The notes: generated from the letters alone by a model not told the origin. 64,000 nt of DNA from Nocardioides cavernaquae (GCF_003600895.1 NZ_QYRP01000002.1:1488001-1552000), one strand, 5' to 3'; positions 14,526 through 24,673 are shown, counted from the stretch's first letter. Made by a program: numbers and translations.

Positions 14526-16862
14526 TCAGGCCGAGAGCAGCAGGTCGAGCAGCAGGATCGCGCCGGCCTTGTCGAGCGGGTTGTTCTGGTTGCCGCACTT
14601 GGGTGACTGCACGCACGACGGGCAGCCCTCACTGCAGGCGCAGCCCTGGATCGCGTCGCGGGTCGCGGTGAGCCACTCCCGGGCGACGGCGTAACCCCGC
14701 TCCGCGAAACCTGCACCTCCCGGGTGGCCGTCATGGACGAAGACGGTCAGCTGGCCGGTGTCCGGATGGAGCGCGGTCGAGACGCCGCCGATGTCCCAGC
14801 GGTCGCAGGTCGCGAAGAGTGGCAGGAGACCGATGGAGGCGTGCTCCGCAGCGTGGGCAGCACCGGGCAGGTCGCCCTGCTCCAGCGGGGAGTCCTGCCA
14901 GACGTGGGCCGGGACGGTCCACCAGACGGCTGTCGTCGGCAGGGTGCGTCGGGGGAGATCGAGCGGCTCCTCGCCGATGACCTCTCCGGAGGGTTGCCGG
15001 CGGCGGAGATAGGAGACGACCTGGTGCGACACCTCGACGTCGCCGAAGGCGAGCCGACAGTCGCCCCAGGCCTCGTGGGCGCGTTCGCCGACGATGCGGA
15101 TGTCGGTCACCTCGCGGGCAGAGGTCGACCAGTCGGGATCGGCCCGTTCCAGGAAGGCGACGTTGCTCTCCAGGTCGAGCTGCTCGACCAGCCAGGTCTC
15201 GCCGCGGTGAACGTAGATCGCTCCCGGGTGGGCGGTGCCGTGGACAGAGCCGGCGTCGACCGTGCCGATGACGCGACCGCTGGAGCTCTCCACGAGCTGC
15301 ACCGGCGACCCGCCTGCGGAGCGGATGTCGGCGAGGTCGGAGGCGCGGCGGTGGTCGGTCCAGAACCACGCGGCTGCGCGCCGACGGAGCAGACCACCGG
15401 CGGTCAGCGCGTCGACCGCTGCGCGGGCGGTCGGTCCGAAGAGTGGCAGGTCTGCCTCGGTGAGCGGCTGCTCCTCGGCGGCCGCGCACAGGTGCGGGCC
15501 GAGGACATAGGGGTTCGACGGATCGAAGACGCTCGCCTCGACAGGGCGGCCGAGAAGCGCGGCGGGGTGCTGGACGAGGTAGGTGTCGAGGGGGTCGTCG
15601 CGCGCCACCAGGATGGCGAGCGCATCGCCGCCGCCCCTCCCCGCGCGTCCGACCTGCTGCCACAACGCTGCCCGGGTCCCGGGGAACCCGGCCAGCAGGA
15701 CGGCATCCAGACCGCTCACGTCGATGCCGAGCTCGAGTGCGTTGGTTGCCGCCAACCCGAGGAGCTCGCCACTGCGCAACGCCGCCTCGATCTCGCGGCG
15801 CTCCTCCGGCAGGTAGCCACCCCGGTATGCGGCCACCCTCGACGGCAGCGACGGATCAACCTCCGCGAGCAGCCCTGCCGCGGTCATCGCCACCTGCTCG
15901 GCTCCACGGCGGGAGCGGATGAAGGCCAGCGTGCGCACTCCTTCGGCGACGAGGTCGGCGAGCAGGTCTGCTGTCTCGGAGCTCGCGGCTCGCCGGACGG
16001 GGGCGCCGTTCTCCCCGGCGTACGACGTGAAGGGGGGCTCCCACAACGCCAGCGAGACCTGCCCGCGAGGGGACGCGTCGTCGGTGACCGCGGTCGCGGG
16101 CAGCCCGATCAGGCGCTCTGCCAAGGCCTCTGGATCAGCCACGGTTGCGCTGGCCAGCACGAAGGTCGGCGAGGCGCCGTAGATCGCGCAGATGCGCCGC
16201 AACCGCCGCAGGACGTGCGCGACGTGTGCACCGAAGACGCCGCGGTAGTGGTGGCACTCGTCGATGACGACGTAGTCCAGGCCGCGCAGGAAGCGGCCCC
16301 ACCGCGCGTGCGCGGGGAGCAGCGAGCGGTGGAGCATGTCGGGGTTGGTGAGGAGGTACTCGCCGCGGTCGCGTGCCCAGTCCCGCTGCTCACGTGTGCT
16401 GTCGCCGTCGTGGGTGGTCGCCCAGACGCCGGTGCCGAGGTCGAGGATCGCGGAGAGCTGGTCCTGAGCGAGTGCCTTGGTGGGGGCGAGGTAGAGCGCA
16501 GTCGCTCCCCGCTCGCCGCGCGAGCCACGTCCGTTGAGGATCGCCGACAGCGCGGGCAGCTGGTAGGCGAGGGACTTGCCCGAGGCGGTGCCGGTCGCCA
16601 GCACCACGTGCCTCCCCGAGTACGCCGCGTCGGCAGCCGCGACTTGATGGGCCCACGGCAGCACGACCCCACGTCGCACCAGGGCGGCCTGGACATCGGG
16701 GTGGACCCAGTCGGGCCACGCCGTGGTCCGGGCGATGCGGGGCGGCAGCACCTCGAGGTGGGCCAGCCGGTCAGCCCGCGCCGGGGTCGCCAGCCGGTCG
16801 ACAAGTGCCGCGATGCCGCCGCCGCCTCCCGGCGGAGGTGTCGGGCTGCTCGTCGAGGTCAC
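14526..16862 (-). CDS. DEAD/DEAH-box helicase with DUF1998 Cys cluster (MrfA/Hrq1-like)
   Basis: A 778-residue SF2 DNA helicase. Walker [10 protein letters not shown] (89-97), DECH box (201-204), motif [16 protein letters not shown], motif [19 protein letters not shown], and a C-terminal DUF1998 region with five cysteines (C741, C743, C747, C750, C756; [10 protein letters not shown] then KC) that would hold a metal. In Bacillus the homologue MrfA acts in mitomycin repair and in yeast Hrq1 in crosslink repair, so a DNA-repair role is likely. GTG 16862 is the chosen start; longer readings run into the bldG gene. Located between tad and bldG, as in Streptomyces and M. tuberculosis. Confidence 0.88.
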   Translation of the reverse strand: MTSTSSPTPPPGGGGGIAALVDRLATPARADRLAHLEVLPPRIARTTAWPDWVHPDVQAALVRRGVVLPWAHQVAAADAAYSGRHVVLATGTASGKSLAYQLPALSAILNGRGSRGERGATALYLAPTKALAQDQLSAILDLGTGVWATTHDGDSTREQRDWARDRGEYLLTNPDMLHRSLLPAHARWGRFLRGLDYVVIDECHHYRGVFGAHVAHVLRRLRRICAIYGASPTFVLASATVADPEALAERLIGLPATAVTDDASPRGQVSLALWEPPFTSYAGENGAPVRRAASSETADLLADLVAEGVRTLAFIRSRRGAEQVAMTAAGLLAEVDPSLPSRVAAYRGGYLPEERREIEAALRSGELLGLAATNALELGIDVSGLDAVLLAGFPGTRAALWQQVGRAGRGGGDALAILVARDDPLDTYLVQHPAALLGRPVEASVFDPSNPYVLGPHLCAAAEEQPLTEADLPLFGPTARAAVDALTAGGLLRRRAAAWFWTDHRRASDLADIRSAGGSPVQLVESSSGRVIGTVDAGSVHGTAHPGAIYVHRGETWLVEQLDLESNVAFLERADPDWSTSAREVTDIRIVGERAHEAWGDCRLAFGDVEVSHQVVSYLRRRQPSGEVIGEEPLDLPRRTLPTTAVWWTVPAHVWQDSPLEQGDLPGAAHAAEHASIGLLPLFATCDRWDIGGVSTALHPDTGQLTVFVHDGHPGGAGFAERGYAVAREWLTATRDAIQGCACSEGCPSCVQSPKCGNQNNPLDKAGAILLLDLLLSA

Positions 16863-16928
16863 TGCACCAGTGTCCCAAGCACCACTGACAGGCTGATGCG
16901 GGAGGCCCGATCGTGGTTTGATGGGTCC

Positions 16929-17273
16929 GTGGATCTCAGCCTGCGCACCAGCGAACTCGACGGTGTCACCGTCGTCGCGGTTGAGGGCGAGATCGACGTC
17001 TACACGGCGCCGCGTCTCCGCGACCGGATCACCGAGCTGGTCGGAGAAGGCGCCTACCAGCTCGTCGTGGATCTCGAGGGGGTCGACTTCCTCGACTCGA
17101 CCGGTCTCGGCGTCCTTGTCGGCGGCCTGAAGAAGGTCCGTGCGCATGGCGGTTCGCTCCAGCTGGTGTGCACCCAGGAGCGTCTGCTGAAGATCTTCCG
17201 CATCACCGGTCTCGCCAAGGTCTTCGCCATCCACGGCGACACCGAAGCAGCCGTCGCCTCGCTCGTCAGCTGA
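16929..17273 (+). CDS. bldG: BldG-type anti-sigma-factor antagonist
   Basis: A 114-residue single STAS domain protein. It binds an anti-sigma factor when unphosphorylated and is inactivated by phosphorylation of the Ser in [15 protein letters not shown], here S57, the same number as in Streptomyces Bld[17 protein letters not shown] and [14 protein letters not shown] are further family landmarks. The GTG at 16929 gives [12 protein letters not shown], matching BldG; an ATG at 16893-16900 would add an unneeded extension. In Streptomyces an anti-sigma gene follows directly; here hppA follows, so the partner kinase is encoded elsewhere. Confidence 0.88.
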   Translation: MDLSLRTSELDGVTVVAVEGEIDVYTAPRLRDRITELVGEGAYQLVVDLEGVDFLDSTGLGVLVGGLKKVRAHGGSLQLVCTQERLLKIFRITGLAKVFAIHGDTEAAVASLVS

Positions 17274-17360
17274 CCAGCAAGCAAGCCCTGCTCTCCAGGG
17301 CTCCCACGCGGTTCGCCCCTGTCGCGACGGCGATTTCCGTGCGTATTGTGGCCAGCACTG

Positions 17361-17376
17361 TGTAACGCAGATCACA
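17361..17376. promoter_or_regulatory. CRP-like site upstream of hppA
   Basis: TGTAACGCAGATCACA matches TGTGA-N6-TCACA at nine of ten fixed positions and ends 28 bases before the hppA ATG. It could place the pyrophosphatase under cAMP-receptor-type control. Confidence 0.4.
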
Positions 17377-17404
17377 TGAGCCCCTCACATCCCGAGGTGA
17401 ACGC

Positions 17405-19819
17405 ATGGCCACATCAGCAGCGGTCGATCTGACTGGATCCGACCTCAACCTCGTTCTCGTCGTCGGTGCTGTTGCGCTCGGCGCACTCGTGATGGCGGCC
17501 GTCTTCCGACGACAGGTGCTGGCCGCTCCCGAGGGCACGCCGGGCATGCAGGAGATCGCGCGCGCGGTGCAGGAGGGAGCGGATGCCTACCTGCGACGGC
17601 AGTTCCGCACCCTTGCGGCATTCGCCGTCGTCGCGTTCTTCCTGCTCCTGGCGCTGCCGGCCGACGACCTCGGCGTACGTCTCGGGCGCTCGGCGTTCTT
17701 CCTCGTCGGGGCTGGCTTCTCCGCCACGATCGGCTACCTCGGCATGTGGCTGGCGGTCCGCTCCAACGTCCGCGTGGCCGCGGCCGCCGACGCACCTGAC
17801 GGCGCGGGCCGCGAGCCGGCGATGAACATCGCGTTCCGCACGGGTGCGTTCGTCGGCATGGCAACTGTCGGCCTGGGCCTGCTGGGCGCGAGCGTCGTCG
17901 TCCTCCTGTACGCCGGCCAGGCGCCCCACGTCCTCGAGGGCTTCGGCTTCGGTGCCGCACTGCTCGCGATGTTCATGCGCGTCGGCGGTGGCATCTTCAC
18001 CAAGGCCGCCGACGTCGGTGCCGACCTGGTCGGCAAGGTCGAGCAGAACATCCCCGAGGACGACCCCCGCAACGCGGCAACGATCGCCGACAACGTGGGC
18101 GACAACGTCGGCGACTGCGCCGGCATGGCCGCCGACCTCTTCGAGTCGTACGCCGTGACGCTGGTCGCCGCGCTGATCCTCGGCTCCGCGGCGTTCGGAG
18201 TGAAGGGGCTGGTGTTTCCGCTCCTGGTGCCCGCCATCGGCGCGCTCACCGCGGTCGTCGGCATCTACCTCTGCCGCCCGCGCGCCGGGGAGAACGGCCT
18301 CAAGACGATCAACCGCGCCTTCTACCTCTCCGCGGGTCTCGGCGGCGTCGCCTGCACGGTGCTCGCGTTCGTCTACCTGCCCACGACCTTCGCCGGCCTC
18401 GGTCCGGCGGCCAGCGTGGTCAGCGACCTCGACAAGCTCACGGGCACGGGCGACCTCCCGACCATCAACCCGGCCCTCGTCGCCGCGTCCGCGGTGCTCA
18501 TCGGCATCGTGCTCGCGGCCGTGATCCTCGCGCTGACCGGCCACTACACCGGCACCGAGCACGCCCCGGTGCAGGAGGTCGCGCGGACCTCGATCACCGG
18601 CGCAGCGACTGTGATCCTGTCCGGCCTGAGCGTCGGTTTCGAGTCGGCGGTCTACACGACGATGGTGATCGGGGCCGCGGTCTTCGGTGCCTTCGCCCTC
18701 GGCTCGGGGTCGCTCTCCATCGCCCTCTTTGCGGTGGCGCTGACCGGCTGCGGCCTGCTCACCACCGTCGGCGTGATCGTTGCGATGGACACCTTCGGCC
18801 CGGTCTCCGACAACGCCCAGGGCATCGCGGAGATGTCCGGGGAGGTCCATGAGAGTGGCGCCCAGGTCCTGACCGAGCTCGACGCCGTCGGCAACACCAC
18901 GAAGGCGATCACCAAGGGCATCGCGATCGCGACCGCAGTGCTCGCAGCCAGCGCGCTCTTCGGTTCCTACGTCGGCTCGGTGATCGAGGAGCTCAAGGAC
19001 GTCCAGGGCGCCTACCAGCTGACCTTCAACGTGTTCAGCCCGGACGTCCTCGTCGGTCTCCTCATCGGCGTGAGCGTCGTCTTCCTCTTTGCCGGCCTCG
19101 CGATCAACGCCGTCGGCCGTGCAGCCGGTGCGGTCGTCATGGAGGTGCGCCGCCAGTTCCGCGAGATCCCCGGGATCATGGAGGGCACGGGTCGTCCCGA
19201 GTACGGCAAGGTCGTCGACATCGTCACGCGTGACTCGCTGCGCGAGCTCGCGACCCCGGGCATCCTCGCAGTGCTCGCTCCCGTAGCGGTCGGCTTCGGC
19301 CTCGGAGTTGGCCCACTGGCCGGCTTCCTGGCTGGTGCGATCGGCGCGGGCACGCTCATGGCGGTCTTCCTGGCCAACGCGGGCGGCGCGTGGGACAACG
19401 CCAAGAAGCTGGTCGAGGACGGCCACTACGGCGGCAAGGGCTCCTCGGCACACGAGGCGACGATCATCGGCGACACCGTCGGCGACCCGTTCAAGGACAC
19501 CGCGGGCCCGGCCATCAACCCGTTGATCAAGGTGATGAACCTGGTCTCGCTGCTCATCGTCGGCGCGGTCGTGTCGATGACCCTCGGCGACGACGCCAAC
19601 CGCCCGCTGTCGCTCGTGATCGCAGGCGTGGCGCTGGCGATCATCGTCGGCGCGGTCGCCGCGTCCAAGCGGCGCACGAGTGTGATCACCGACGAGCCGC
19701 CCGCTGCCGGTCCGCTGCATCCGCGATCGGGTGACGCCGAGGCGCACGCGACCCCCGGTGCCCACGAGCCGCCGAAGTCGCGCCGCGGCATGGTGCGTTC
19801 CCGCCCCGGCCCGGAGTAG
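17405..19819 (+). CDS. hppA: proton-pumping membrane pyrophosphatase, K+-insensitive
   Basis: An 804-residue integral membrane enzyme that couples pyrophosphate hydrolysis to proton export, with about 16 helices. The substrate-binding signature GADLVGKVEQNIPEDDPRN is followed by DNVGDNVGDCAGMAADLFES; GDPFKDTAGPAINPL near the C-terminus is the second metal-binding block. The sequence GNTTKAITKG has Lys where K+-dependent enzymes have Ala, marking the K+-independent class. The last 50 residues form a charged cytoplasmic tail. A GAGGTG ribosome site precedes the ATG. It complements the soluble Ppa encoded at 45 kb. Confidence 0.96.
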   Translation: MATSAAVDLTGSDLNLVLVVGAVALGALVMAAVFRRQVLAAPEGTPGMQEIARAVQEGADAYLRRQFRTLAAFAVVAFFLLLALPADDLGVRLGRSAFFLVGAGFSATIGYLGMWLAVRSNVRVAAAADAPDGAGREPAMNIAFRTGAFVGMATVGLGLLGASVVVLLYAGQAPHVLEGFGFGAALLAMFMRVGGGIFTKAADVGADLVGKVEQNIPEDDPRNAATIADNVGDNVGDCAGMAADLFESYAVTLVAALILGSAAFGVKGLVFPLLVPAIGALTAVVGIYLCRPRAGENGLKTINRAFYLSAGLGGVACTVLAFVYLPTTFAGLGPAASVVSDLDKLTGTGDLPTINPALVAASAVLIGIVLAAVILALTGHYTGTEHAPVQEVARTSITGAATVILSGLSVGFESAVYTTMVIGAAVFGAFALGSGSLSIALFAVALTGCGLLTTVGVIVAMDTFGPVSDNAQGIAEMSGEVHESGAQVLTELDAVGNTTKAITKGIAIATAVLAASALFGSYVGSVIEELKDVQGAYQLTFNVFSPDVLVGLLIGVSVVFLFAGLAINAVGRAAGAVVMEVRRQFREIPGIMEGTGRPEYGKVVDIVTRDSLRELATPGILAVLAPVAVGFGLGVGPLAGFLAGAIGAGTLMAVFLANAGGAWDNAKKLVEDGHYGGKGSSAHEATIIGDTVGDPFKDTAGPAINPLIKVMNLVSLLIVGAVVSMTLGDDANRPLSLVIAGVALAIIVGAVAASKRRTSVITDEPPAAGPLHPRSGDAEAHATPGAHEPPKSRRGMVRSRPGPE

Positions 19820-19823
19820 CTTT

Positions 19824-19886
19824 CGATGGTCCCCAACGACAGGACCCTTTCCCGCACGATTGGGGTCCTCCCGTTGGGGACTATCG
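19824..19886 (+). terminator. long hairpin between hppA and methyltransferase
   Basis: Arms 19824-19847 and 19862-19886 pair over about 24 positions with few mismatches (CGATGGTCCCCAACG with CGTTGGGGACTATCG, and AGGACCC with GGGGTCCT). It starts five bases after the hppA stop and ends 23 bases before the next GTG, so it is either the hppA terminator or a leader structure of the following gene. Confidence 0.55.
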
Positions 19887-19909
19887 GGGGAGTCGGGGAG
19901 GATGTGCCT

Positions 19910-21412
19910 GTGACCGACGCTGCCGACTCCTTCATCGCTGCCCTGCGCGACGCGCTCTCCGACGCCGACTACACGTACGACGGGGTCGCGGAGTTGCTCG
20001 GCCCGACGGCTCACCAGGCTCTGTCGCGCAACGAGACGGTGCCCGGCCTGCGGCGTACTCGCGGCGGCAGCCCGCTGGAGACCCTCACTCGGCTCTTCCT
20101 GCTGCAGTCGACCGTGTCGGTGGCGGAAGCCGAGAAGGCGCTGCCCGGTCTGGTCGACCGGCTCTGTGTCGAGGGCGTCCTCGAGCGCAGCCTGAGCGAG
20201 GTCGCGGCGCGGCTCGACGTGCGGCCCTACGCCGACGACGACCACGACTCCTGGGTGATCAGCGACCTGACGCCCGGCCTCGACGGCACGCCCAACAAGG
20301 TCGGTGCCAACCACGTCCTCGGCATCTCCAGTGCCTCGACCTCCCTCGCGCAGCTCACGCTGCGCCACGACGTCGGCTCTGCCCTCGACCTCGGCACCGG
20401 TTGCGGCGTCCAGGCGCTGCACCTCGCCACCCACGCGGACCGCGTTGTGGCCACCGACGTCAACCGGCGCGCGCTCTGGATCGCCGAGCTCAACGCGCGT
20501 CTCAACGAGTCGCCCAACGTCGAGGTCCGCGACGGCTCCTTCTTCGAGCCGGTGCGCGGCGAGACGTTCGACCTGATCGCCACCAACCCGCCGTTCGTGA
20601 TCTCGCCGGCGACCGGCGAGCGCCTCGTCTATCGCGACTCCGGCCTGCCCGGCGACCGCGTGGTCGAGGACATCGTCCGGGCAGCGCCGACGTTCCTCAA
20701 CGAGGGTGGCTGGTGCCAGATCCTGGCCAACTGGGTGATCGCCGAGGGCACGCCCTGGGACGAGCGCCTGGCCGGCTGGCTCGACGGGACCTGCGACGCG
20801 TTCGTCGTCCAGCGCGAGGTACTCGACCCCGCGTCGTACGTCGAGCTGTGGCTCAAGGACGCCGGTCTGCAGAACACCGCCGACTACGTCTACCGCTACG
20901 ACACCTGGCTCGGCTGGTTCGAGAAGCAGGGCATCGAGGCGGTCGGCTTCGGCTGGATCAACCTCCGCAAGCGTCCGGAGTCCGCAATCAGTCACGGGGG
21001 CGAGGCGACCTACCGCCTCGAGGAGTGGCCGTACGACGTCGAGCAGCCCATCGCCCCCGCGATCGCCTCCTGGGGTGCCGCGGTGGACGTGCTCGCCGGC
21101 CTGACCGATGACGAGGCGCTGCTCGCTGCGCACCTGGTTGCCCGCGAGGATCTCCAGCAGGAGACCGTCGGAGCACCCGGCGCTGAGGACCCGCACACGG
21201 TGGTGCTGCGCCAGCAGCGCGGCTTCCGCCGAGCCCGCAAGGCGGACACGGTCGAGGCGGCTCTGGTCGGTGCCTGCGACGGCGAGCTGTCCGTCGGCCA
21301 GATCATCGACGCGCTCGCGCAGCTGCTGGACGCCGACGCTGGTGCCACCCGCGATGCCTACCTGGGTGCGGTCCGCGAGCTCATCGCCGAAGGCTTCCTC
21401 GAGCTCGCCTGA
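19910..21412 (+). CDS. HemK-like class I methyltransferase with extra N- and C-domains
   Basis: A 500-residue protein. An N-terminal helical domain (about residues 1-110) precedes a Rossmann methyltransferase core with motif I ALDLGTGCGVQAL and the NPPF tetrad (LIATNPPFVIS) typical of N-methylation of glutamine, adenine or guanine by the HemK/RsmC group. About 200 further residues form a C-terminal domain. The substrate is unknown, perhaps rRNA or a protein. GTG 19910 has a GGGAGGA site eight bases upstream; a longer ATG reading from 19826 would start inside the hairpin. The same gene sits upstream of topA in Streptomyces. Confidence 0.82.
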   Translation: MTDAADSFIAALRDALSDADYTYDGVAELLGPTAHQALSRNETVPGLRRTRGGSPLETLTRLFLLQSTVSVAEAEKALPGLVDRLCVEGVLERSLSEVAARLDVRPYADDDHDSWVISDLTPGLDGTPNKVGANHVLGISSASTSLAQLTLRHDVGSALDLGTGCGVQALHLATHADRVVATDVNRRALWIAELNARLNESPNVEVRDGSFFEPVRGETFDLIATNPPFVISPATGERLVYRDSGLPGDRVVEDIVRAAPTFLNEGGWCQILANWVIAEGTPWDERLAGWLDGTCDAFVVQREVLDPASYVELWLKDAGLQNTADYVYRYDTWLGWFEKQGIEAVGFGWINLRKRPESAISHGGEATYRLEEWPYDVEQPIAPAIASWGAAVDVLAGLTDDEALLAAHLVAREDLQQETVGAPGAEDPHTVVLRQQRGFRRARKADTVEAALVGACDGELSVGQIIDALAQLLDADAGATRDAYLGAVRELIAEGFLELA

Positions 21413-21551
21413 CGCTCCAGCGGATGGGCATCACAGACGAACGGCACTGGAATCCGACGAAAGGCGCGCTACTGTGAGCCGCCGTGGGCGCCCTCGAGTC
21501 GCGCTGGGCGCCACAGGTCGCGCAGGAAGTCGCGCAGGAAGCAGAGCGTTC

Positions 21552-24305
21552 GTGGCACACAAGCTGGTCATCGTCGAGTCGCCCGCCAAGGCCCGCACCA
21601 TCGCTGGCTACCTCGGCAACGGGTACGTCGTCGAGTCCTCCATCGGCCACATTCGTGACCTTCCGAACAACGCCGCGGACACCCCGGCCAAGATCAAGGA
21701 CAAGCCCTGGGGTCGTCTCGCGATCGACGTCGACAACGACTTCACTCCTTACTACGTGGTGCCGCGCGACAAGAAGAGCCACATCACCAAGCTGAAGAGC
21801 TTGCTGAAGGATGCCGACGCTCTCTACCTCGCCACCGATGAGGACCGCGAGGGTGAGGCCATTGCCTGGCACCTCCTCGAGGAGCTCAAGCCGAAGAAGG
21901 ACGTCCCGGTCCACCGGATGGTCTTCCACGAGATCACCAAGCCGGCGATCCTGGCCGCGGTCGAGAACCCGCGCCACATCAACCAGGACCTGGTCGAGGC
22001 CCAGGAGACCCGGCGTCTCCTCGACCGCCTCTACGGCTACGAGGTCAGCCCCGTCCTGTGGCGCAAGGTCATGAGCGGACTCTCCGCCGGCCGCGTGCAG
22101 TCGGTCGCGACCCGCCTCGTGGTTGACCGCGAGAAGGAGCGCATGGCGTTCCGTGCCGCGTCCTACTGGGACCTCGAGGGCACGTTCGACGCGGGTTCCT
22201 CGCACGACCAGCGGATGTTCCCGGCCAAGCTGCACTCGATCGACGGCGCCCGCGTGGCCCGCGGTTCCGACTTCGGTCAGGACGGCCAGCTCAAGACCGC
22301 GGGTGTGGCCCACCTCGACCGCCGCGCCGCCGAGGCGCTGGTCGACGGCCTCCGGGACACGTCGTACGTCGTGCGGTCGGTGGAGTCCAAGCCCTACAAG
22401 CGTTCGCCGTACGCGCCCTTCCGCACGACGACGCTGCAGCAGGAGGCCAGCCGCAAGCTCGGCATGTCTGCTTCGGTGACGATGAGCGTGGCCCAGCGCC
22501 TCTACGAGGCCGGCCACATCACCTACATGCGCACCGACTCCACCACGCTGTCCGACTCCGCGATCGGCGCTGCCCGGGACCAGGTGCGCGAGCTGTACGG
22601 CGCCGAGTACCTCCCCGACAAGCCCCGCGTCTACGCGAGCAAGGTCAAGAACGCGCAGGAGGCCCACGAGGCGATCCGCCCCGCCGGCTCCAGCTTCCGC
22701 ACCCCCGCGCAGACCGGCCTGACCGGCGAGCAGTTCCGGCTCTACGAGCTGATCTGGATGCGCACCGTCGCCTCCCAGATGAAGGACGCCGTCGGCAACA
22801 CGGTCTCGGTCCGCATCGGCGGCGCCGCGAGCACCGGCGAGGACGTCCTGTTCTCCGCGTCCGGCCGCACGATCACCTTCCACGGCTTCCTCAAGGCGTA
22901 CGTCGAGGGCACCGACTCCGATGCCACGGCCAAGGACGACGCCGAGACGCGCCTTCCCAACCTCACCCAGGGCGACGGCGTGAGCGCGGCCAGCCTGGCT
23001 GCCGCGGGCCACGAGACGAAGCCGCCGGCGCGCTTCACCGAAGCCACGCTGATCAAGGAGCTGGAAGACCGCGAGATCGGCCGTCCGTCGACGTATGCCA
23101 GCATCATCGGCACGATCCTCAACCGTGGCTACGTCTACAAGAAGGGCACCGCCCTGGTGCCTGCGTGGATCGCGTTCTCGGTGATCCGGCTGCTGCAGGA
23201 GCACTTCGAGCGGCTGGTGGACTACGAGTTCACCGCCAACATGGAAGACGTCCTCGACGACATCGCCGGTGGCCGCAAGGACAAGGTCACCGAGCTGCGC
23301 GAGTTCTACTTCGGCTCCGACAAGCTGGCCGGACTGCTGCCGCTGGTCACCGGCCTGGGCGACATCGACGCCAAGGAGCTGGCCACGTTCCCGATCGGCG
23401 ACCCTGCCGACGGCATCGCGCTCCGCGTCGGCAAGTACGGCCCCTACCTCGAGGGCCCCGGCGACGGAACCGACCCGGATGGCACCCCGGCGACGAAGCG
23501 GGCCAACGTGCCTGACGACCTGCCGCCCGACGAGTTGAACTCCGCCAAGGCCCGCGAGCTGCTCGCGAACCCGGCCGGCGAGGAGATCGACCTCGGCACC
23601 CACCCCGACTCCGGGCTGCAGGTGGTCGCCAAGAACGGCCGCTTCGGTCCGTATGTCACCGAGGTGCTCCCGGAGGACGCCAAGAAGTCCGCCAAGCCGC
23701 GCACCGGCTCGCTCTTCAAGTCGATGTCCCTCGACACCGTCACCCTCGACGACGCGATCAAGCTGCTCAGCCTGCCGCGGGTCGTCGGTGAGGATGCCGA
23801 AGGCGTCGAGATCACCGCGCAGAACGGTCGCTACGGCCCGTACCTCAAGAAGGGCACCGACTCGCGGTCGCTGACCACCGAGGACCAGCTGCTCTCGATC
23901 ACGCTCGACGAGGCGCTCGCGATCTACGCCCAGCCCAAGCTGCGTGGCCGGGCTGCTGCTGCCGCTCCGCTCAAGGAGCTCGGGCCGGATCCTGTGTCGG
24001 GCCAGCCGATTGTGGTGCGCTCGGGTCGCTTCGGTGACTACGTGACCGACGGCGAGTACAACGCGACGCTCCGCAAGGACGACACGATCGAGGAGCTCAC
24101 TCTCGAGCGTGCCGCCGAGCTGCTGGCCGAGCGCCGGGCCAAGGGCCCCGCCAAGAAGGCTGCGAAGAAGACGACGAAGAAGGCTGCGGCCAAGAAGGCA
24201 CCCGCGAAGAAGGCGACGGCGAAGAAGGCCACCGCCAAGAAAGCCACCGCCAAGAAGGCCGCTGCCAAGAAGACGACCACGAAGGCCGCTGCCAAGAAGG
24301 CTTGA
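21552..24305 (+). CDS. topA: DNA topoisomerase I
   Basis: A 917-residue type IA topoisomerase that relaxes negatively supercoiled DNA. The Toprim domain begins at the N-terminus (KLVIVESPAK with E9; YLATDEDREGEAIAW). The catalytic tyrosine is Y325 in ITYMRTDSTTLSDSA. Instead of zinc fingers the C-terminal third has several repeats of a small domain recognised by K.GRFGPYV, K.GPYL and SGRFGDYV, followed by a lysine/alanine tail of about 50 residues (KKAAKKTTKKAAAKKA-like) that in actinobacterial enzymes aids DNA binding. GTG 21552 gives MAHKLVIVESPAK; an upstream reading would add an Arg-rich stretch containing a 12-bp tandem repeat. Confidence 0.96.
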   Translation: MAHKLVIVESPAKARTIAGYLGNGYVVESSIGHIRDLPNNAADTPAKIKDKPWGRLAIDVDNDFTPYYVVPRDKKSHITKLKSLLKDADALYLATDEDREGEAIAWHLLEELKPKKDVPVHRMVFHEITKPAILAAVENPRHINQDLVEAQETRRLLDRLYGYEVSPVLWRKVMSGLSAGRVQSVATRLVVDREKERMAFRAASYWDLEGTFDAGSSHDQRMFPAKLHSIDGARVARGSDFGQDGQLKTAGVAHLDRRAAEALVDGLRDTSYVVRSVESKPYKRSPYAPFRTTTLQQEASRKLGMSASVTMSVAQRLYEAGHITYMRTDSTTLSDSAIGAARDQVRELYGAEYLPDKPRVYASKVKNAQEAHEAIRPAGSSFRTPAQTGLTGEQFRLYELIWMRTVASQMKDAVGNTVSVRIGGAASTGEDVLFSASGRTITFHGFLKAYVEGTDSDATAKDDAETRLPNLTQGDGVSAASLAAAGHETKPPARFTEATLIKELEDREIGRPSTYASIIGTILNRGYVYKKGTALVPAWIAFSVIRLLQEHFERLVDYEFTANMEDVLDDIAGGRKDKVTELREFYFGSDKLAGLLPLVTGLGDIDAKELATFPIGDPADGIALRVGKYGPYLEGPGDGTDPDGTPATKRANVPDDLPPDELNSAKARELLANPAGEEIDLGTHPDSGLQVVAKNGRFGPYVTEVLPEDAKKSAKPRTGSLFKSMSLDTVTLDDAIKLLSLPRVVGEDAEGVEITAQNGRYGPYLKKGTDSRSLTTEDQLLSITLDEALAIYAQPKLRGRAAAAAPLKELGPDPVSGQPIVVRSGRFGDYVTDGEYNATLRKDDTIEELTLERAAELLAERRAKGPAKKAAKKTTKKAAAKKAPAKKATAKKATAKKATAKKAAAKKTTTKAAAKKA

Positions 24306-24313
24306 GAGTTGCC

Positions 24314-24673
24314 ATGACGCCGGCGCCCGGAGCAGAAGGTACGACGTCGCGCTGGCGCCGCGTCGTACTCCGTGGCGTGCTGGTCCTCCTCGGGCTGGCC
24401 GGCGGCTTCTGGGCGGGGGTGGCGATGATGGGAGACCTCCCTCCAGCCGTCGCTCGGCGGGTCGACCTGCTCCCGCCGCCGTGGCAGTGGGGACCCGTCT
24501 ACGGGCTGGTGGCCGTGAGCTGGTTCGCTGCCTTCGCCGTGATGCTCTTCTCCCGGCGGGGACGGATGGTCGCACTCGGTTGGTGGCTCGGCGTCCCGGT
24601 GATCCCGGTGATCGCCCTCGTCTACAACTGGCTCACCTGGGGCCAGTTCGGGACCACGCCGACGATCCCGTGA
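24314..24673 (+). CDS. small membrane protein, unknown function
   Basis: A 119-residue protein with three predicted membrane helices (about residues 21-40, 60-80 and 90-110: GVLVLLGLAGGFWAGVAMMG; YGLVAVSWFAAFAVMLFS; VPVIPVIALVYNWLTW). I recognise no family. The ATG at 24314 has a GAGAG site; a TTG at 24302 overlapping the topA stop is an alternative. It lies eight bases after topA and is probably cotranscribed with it. Confidence 0.7.
   Translation: MTPAPGAEGTTSRWRRVVLRGVLVLLGLAGGFWAGVAMMGDLPPAVARRVDLLPPPWQWGPVYGLVAVSWFAAFAVMLFSRRGRMVALGWWLGVPVIPVIALVYNWLTWGQFGTTPTIP

Noticed and set aside
16863-17375. N-terminal extension of the helicase through bldG
   Set aside because: The extension would be antisense to the clear bldG gene and has low-complexity shadow composition; GTG 16862 gives the normal family start.
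24150-24303. Lys/Ala codon repeats at the end of topA as a separate repeat element
   Set aside because: They encode the expected basic C-terminal tail of actinobacterial topoisomerase I, so no special explanation is needed.
17414-24575. Very long open frames antisense to hppA and topA
   Set aside because: They mirror the codon pattern of the real genes on the other strand, have Arg/Asp/Gly-rich composition and no known domain. High-GC shadow frames.
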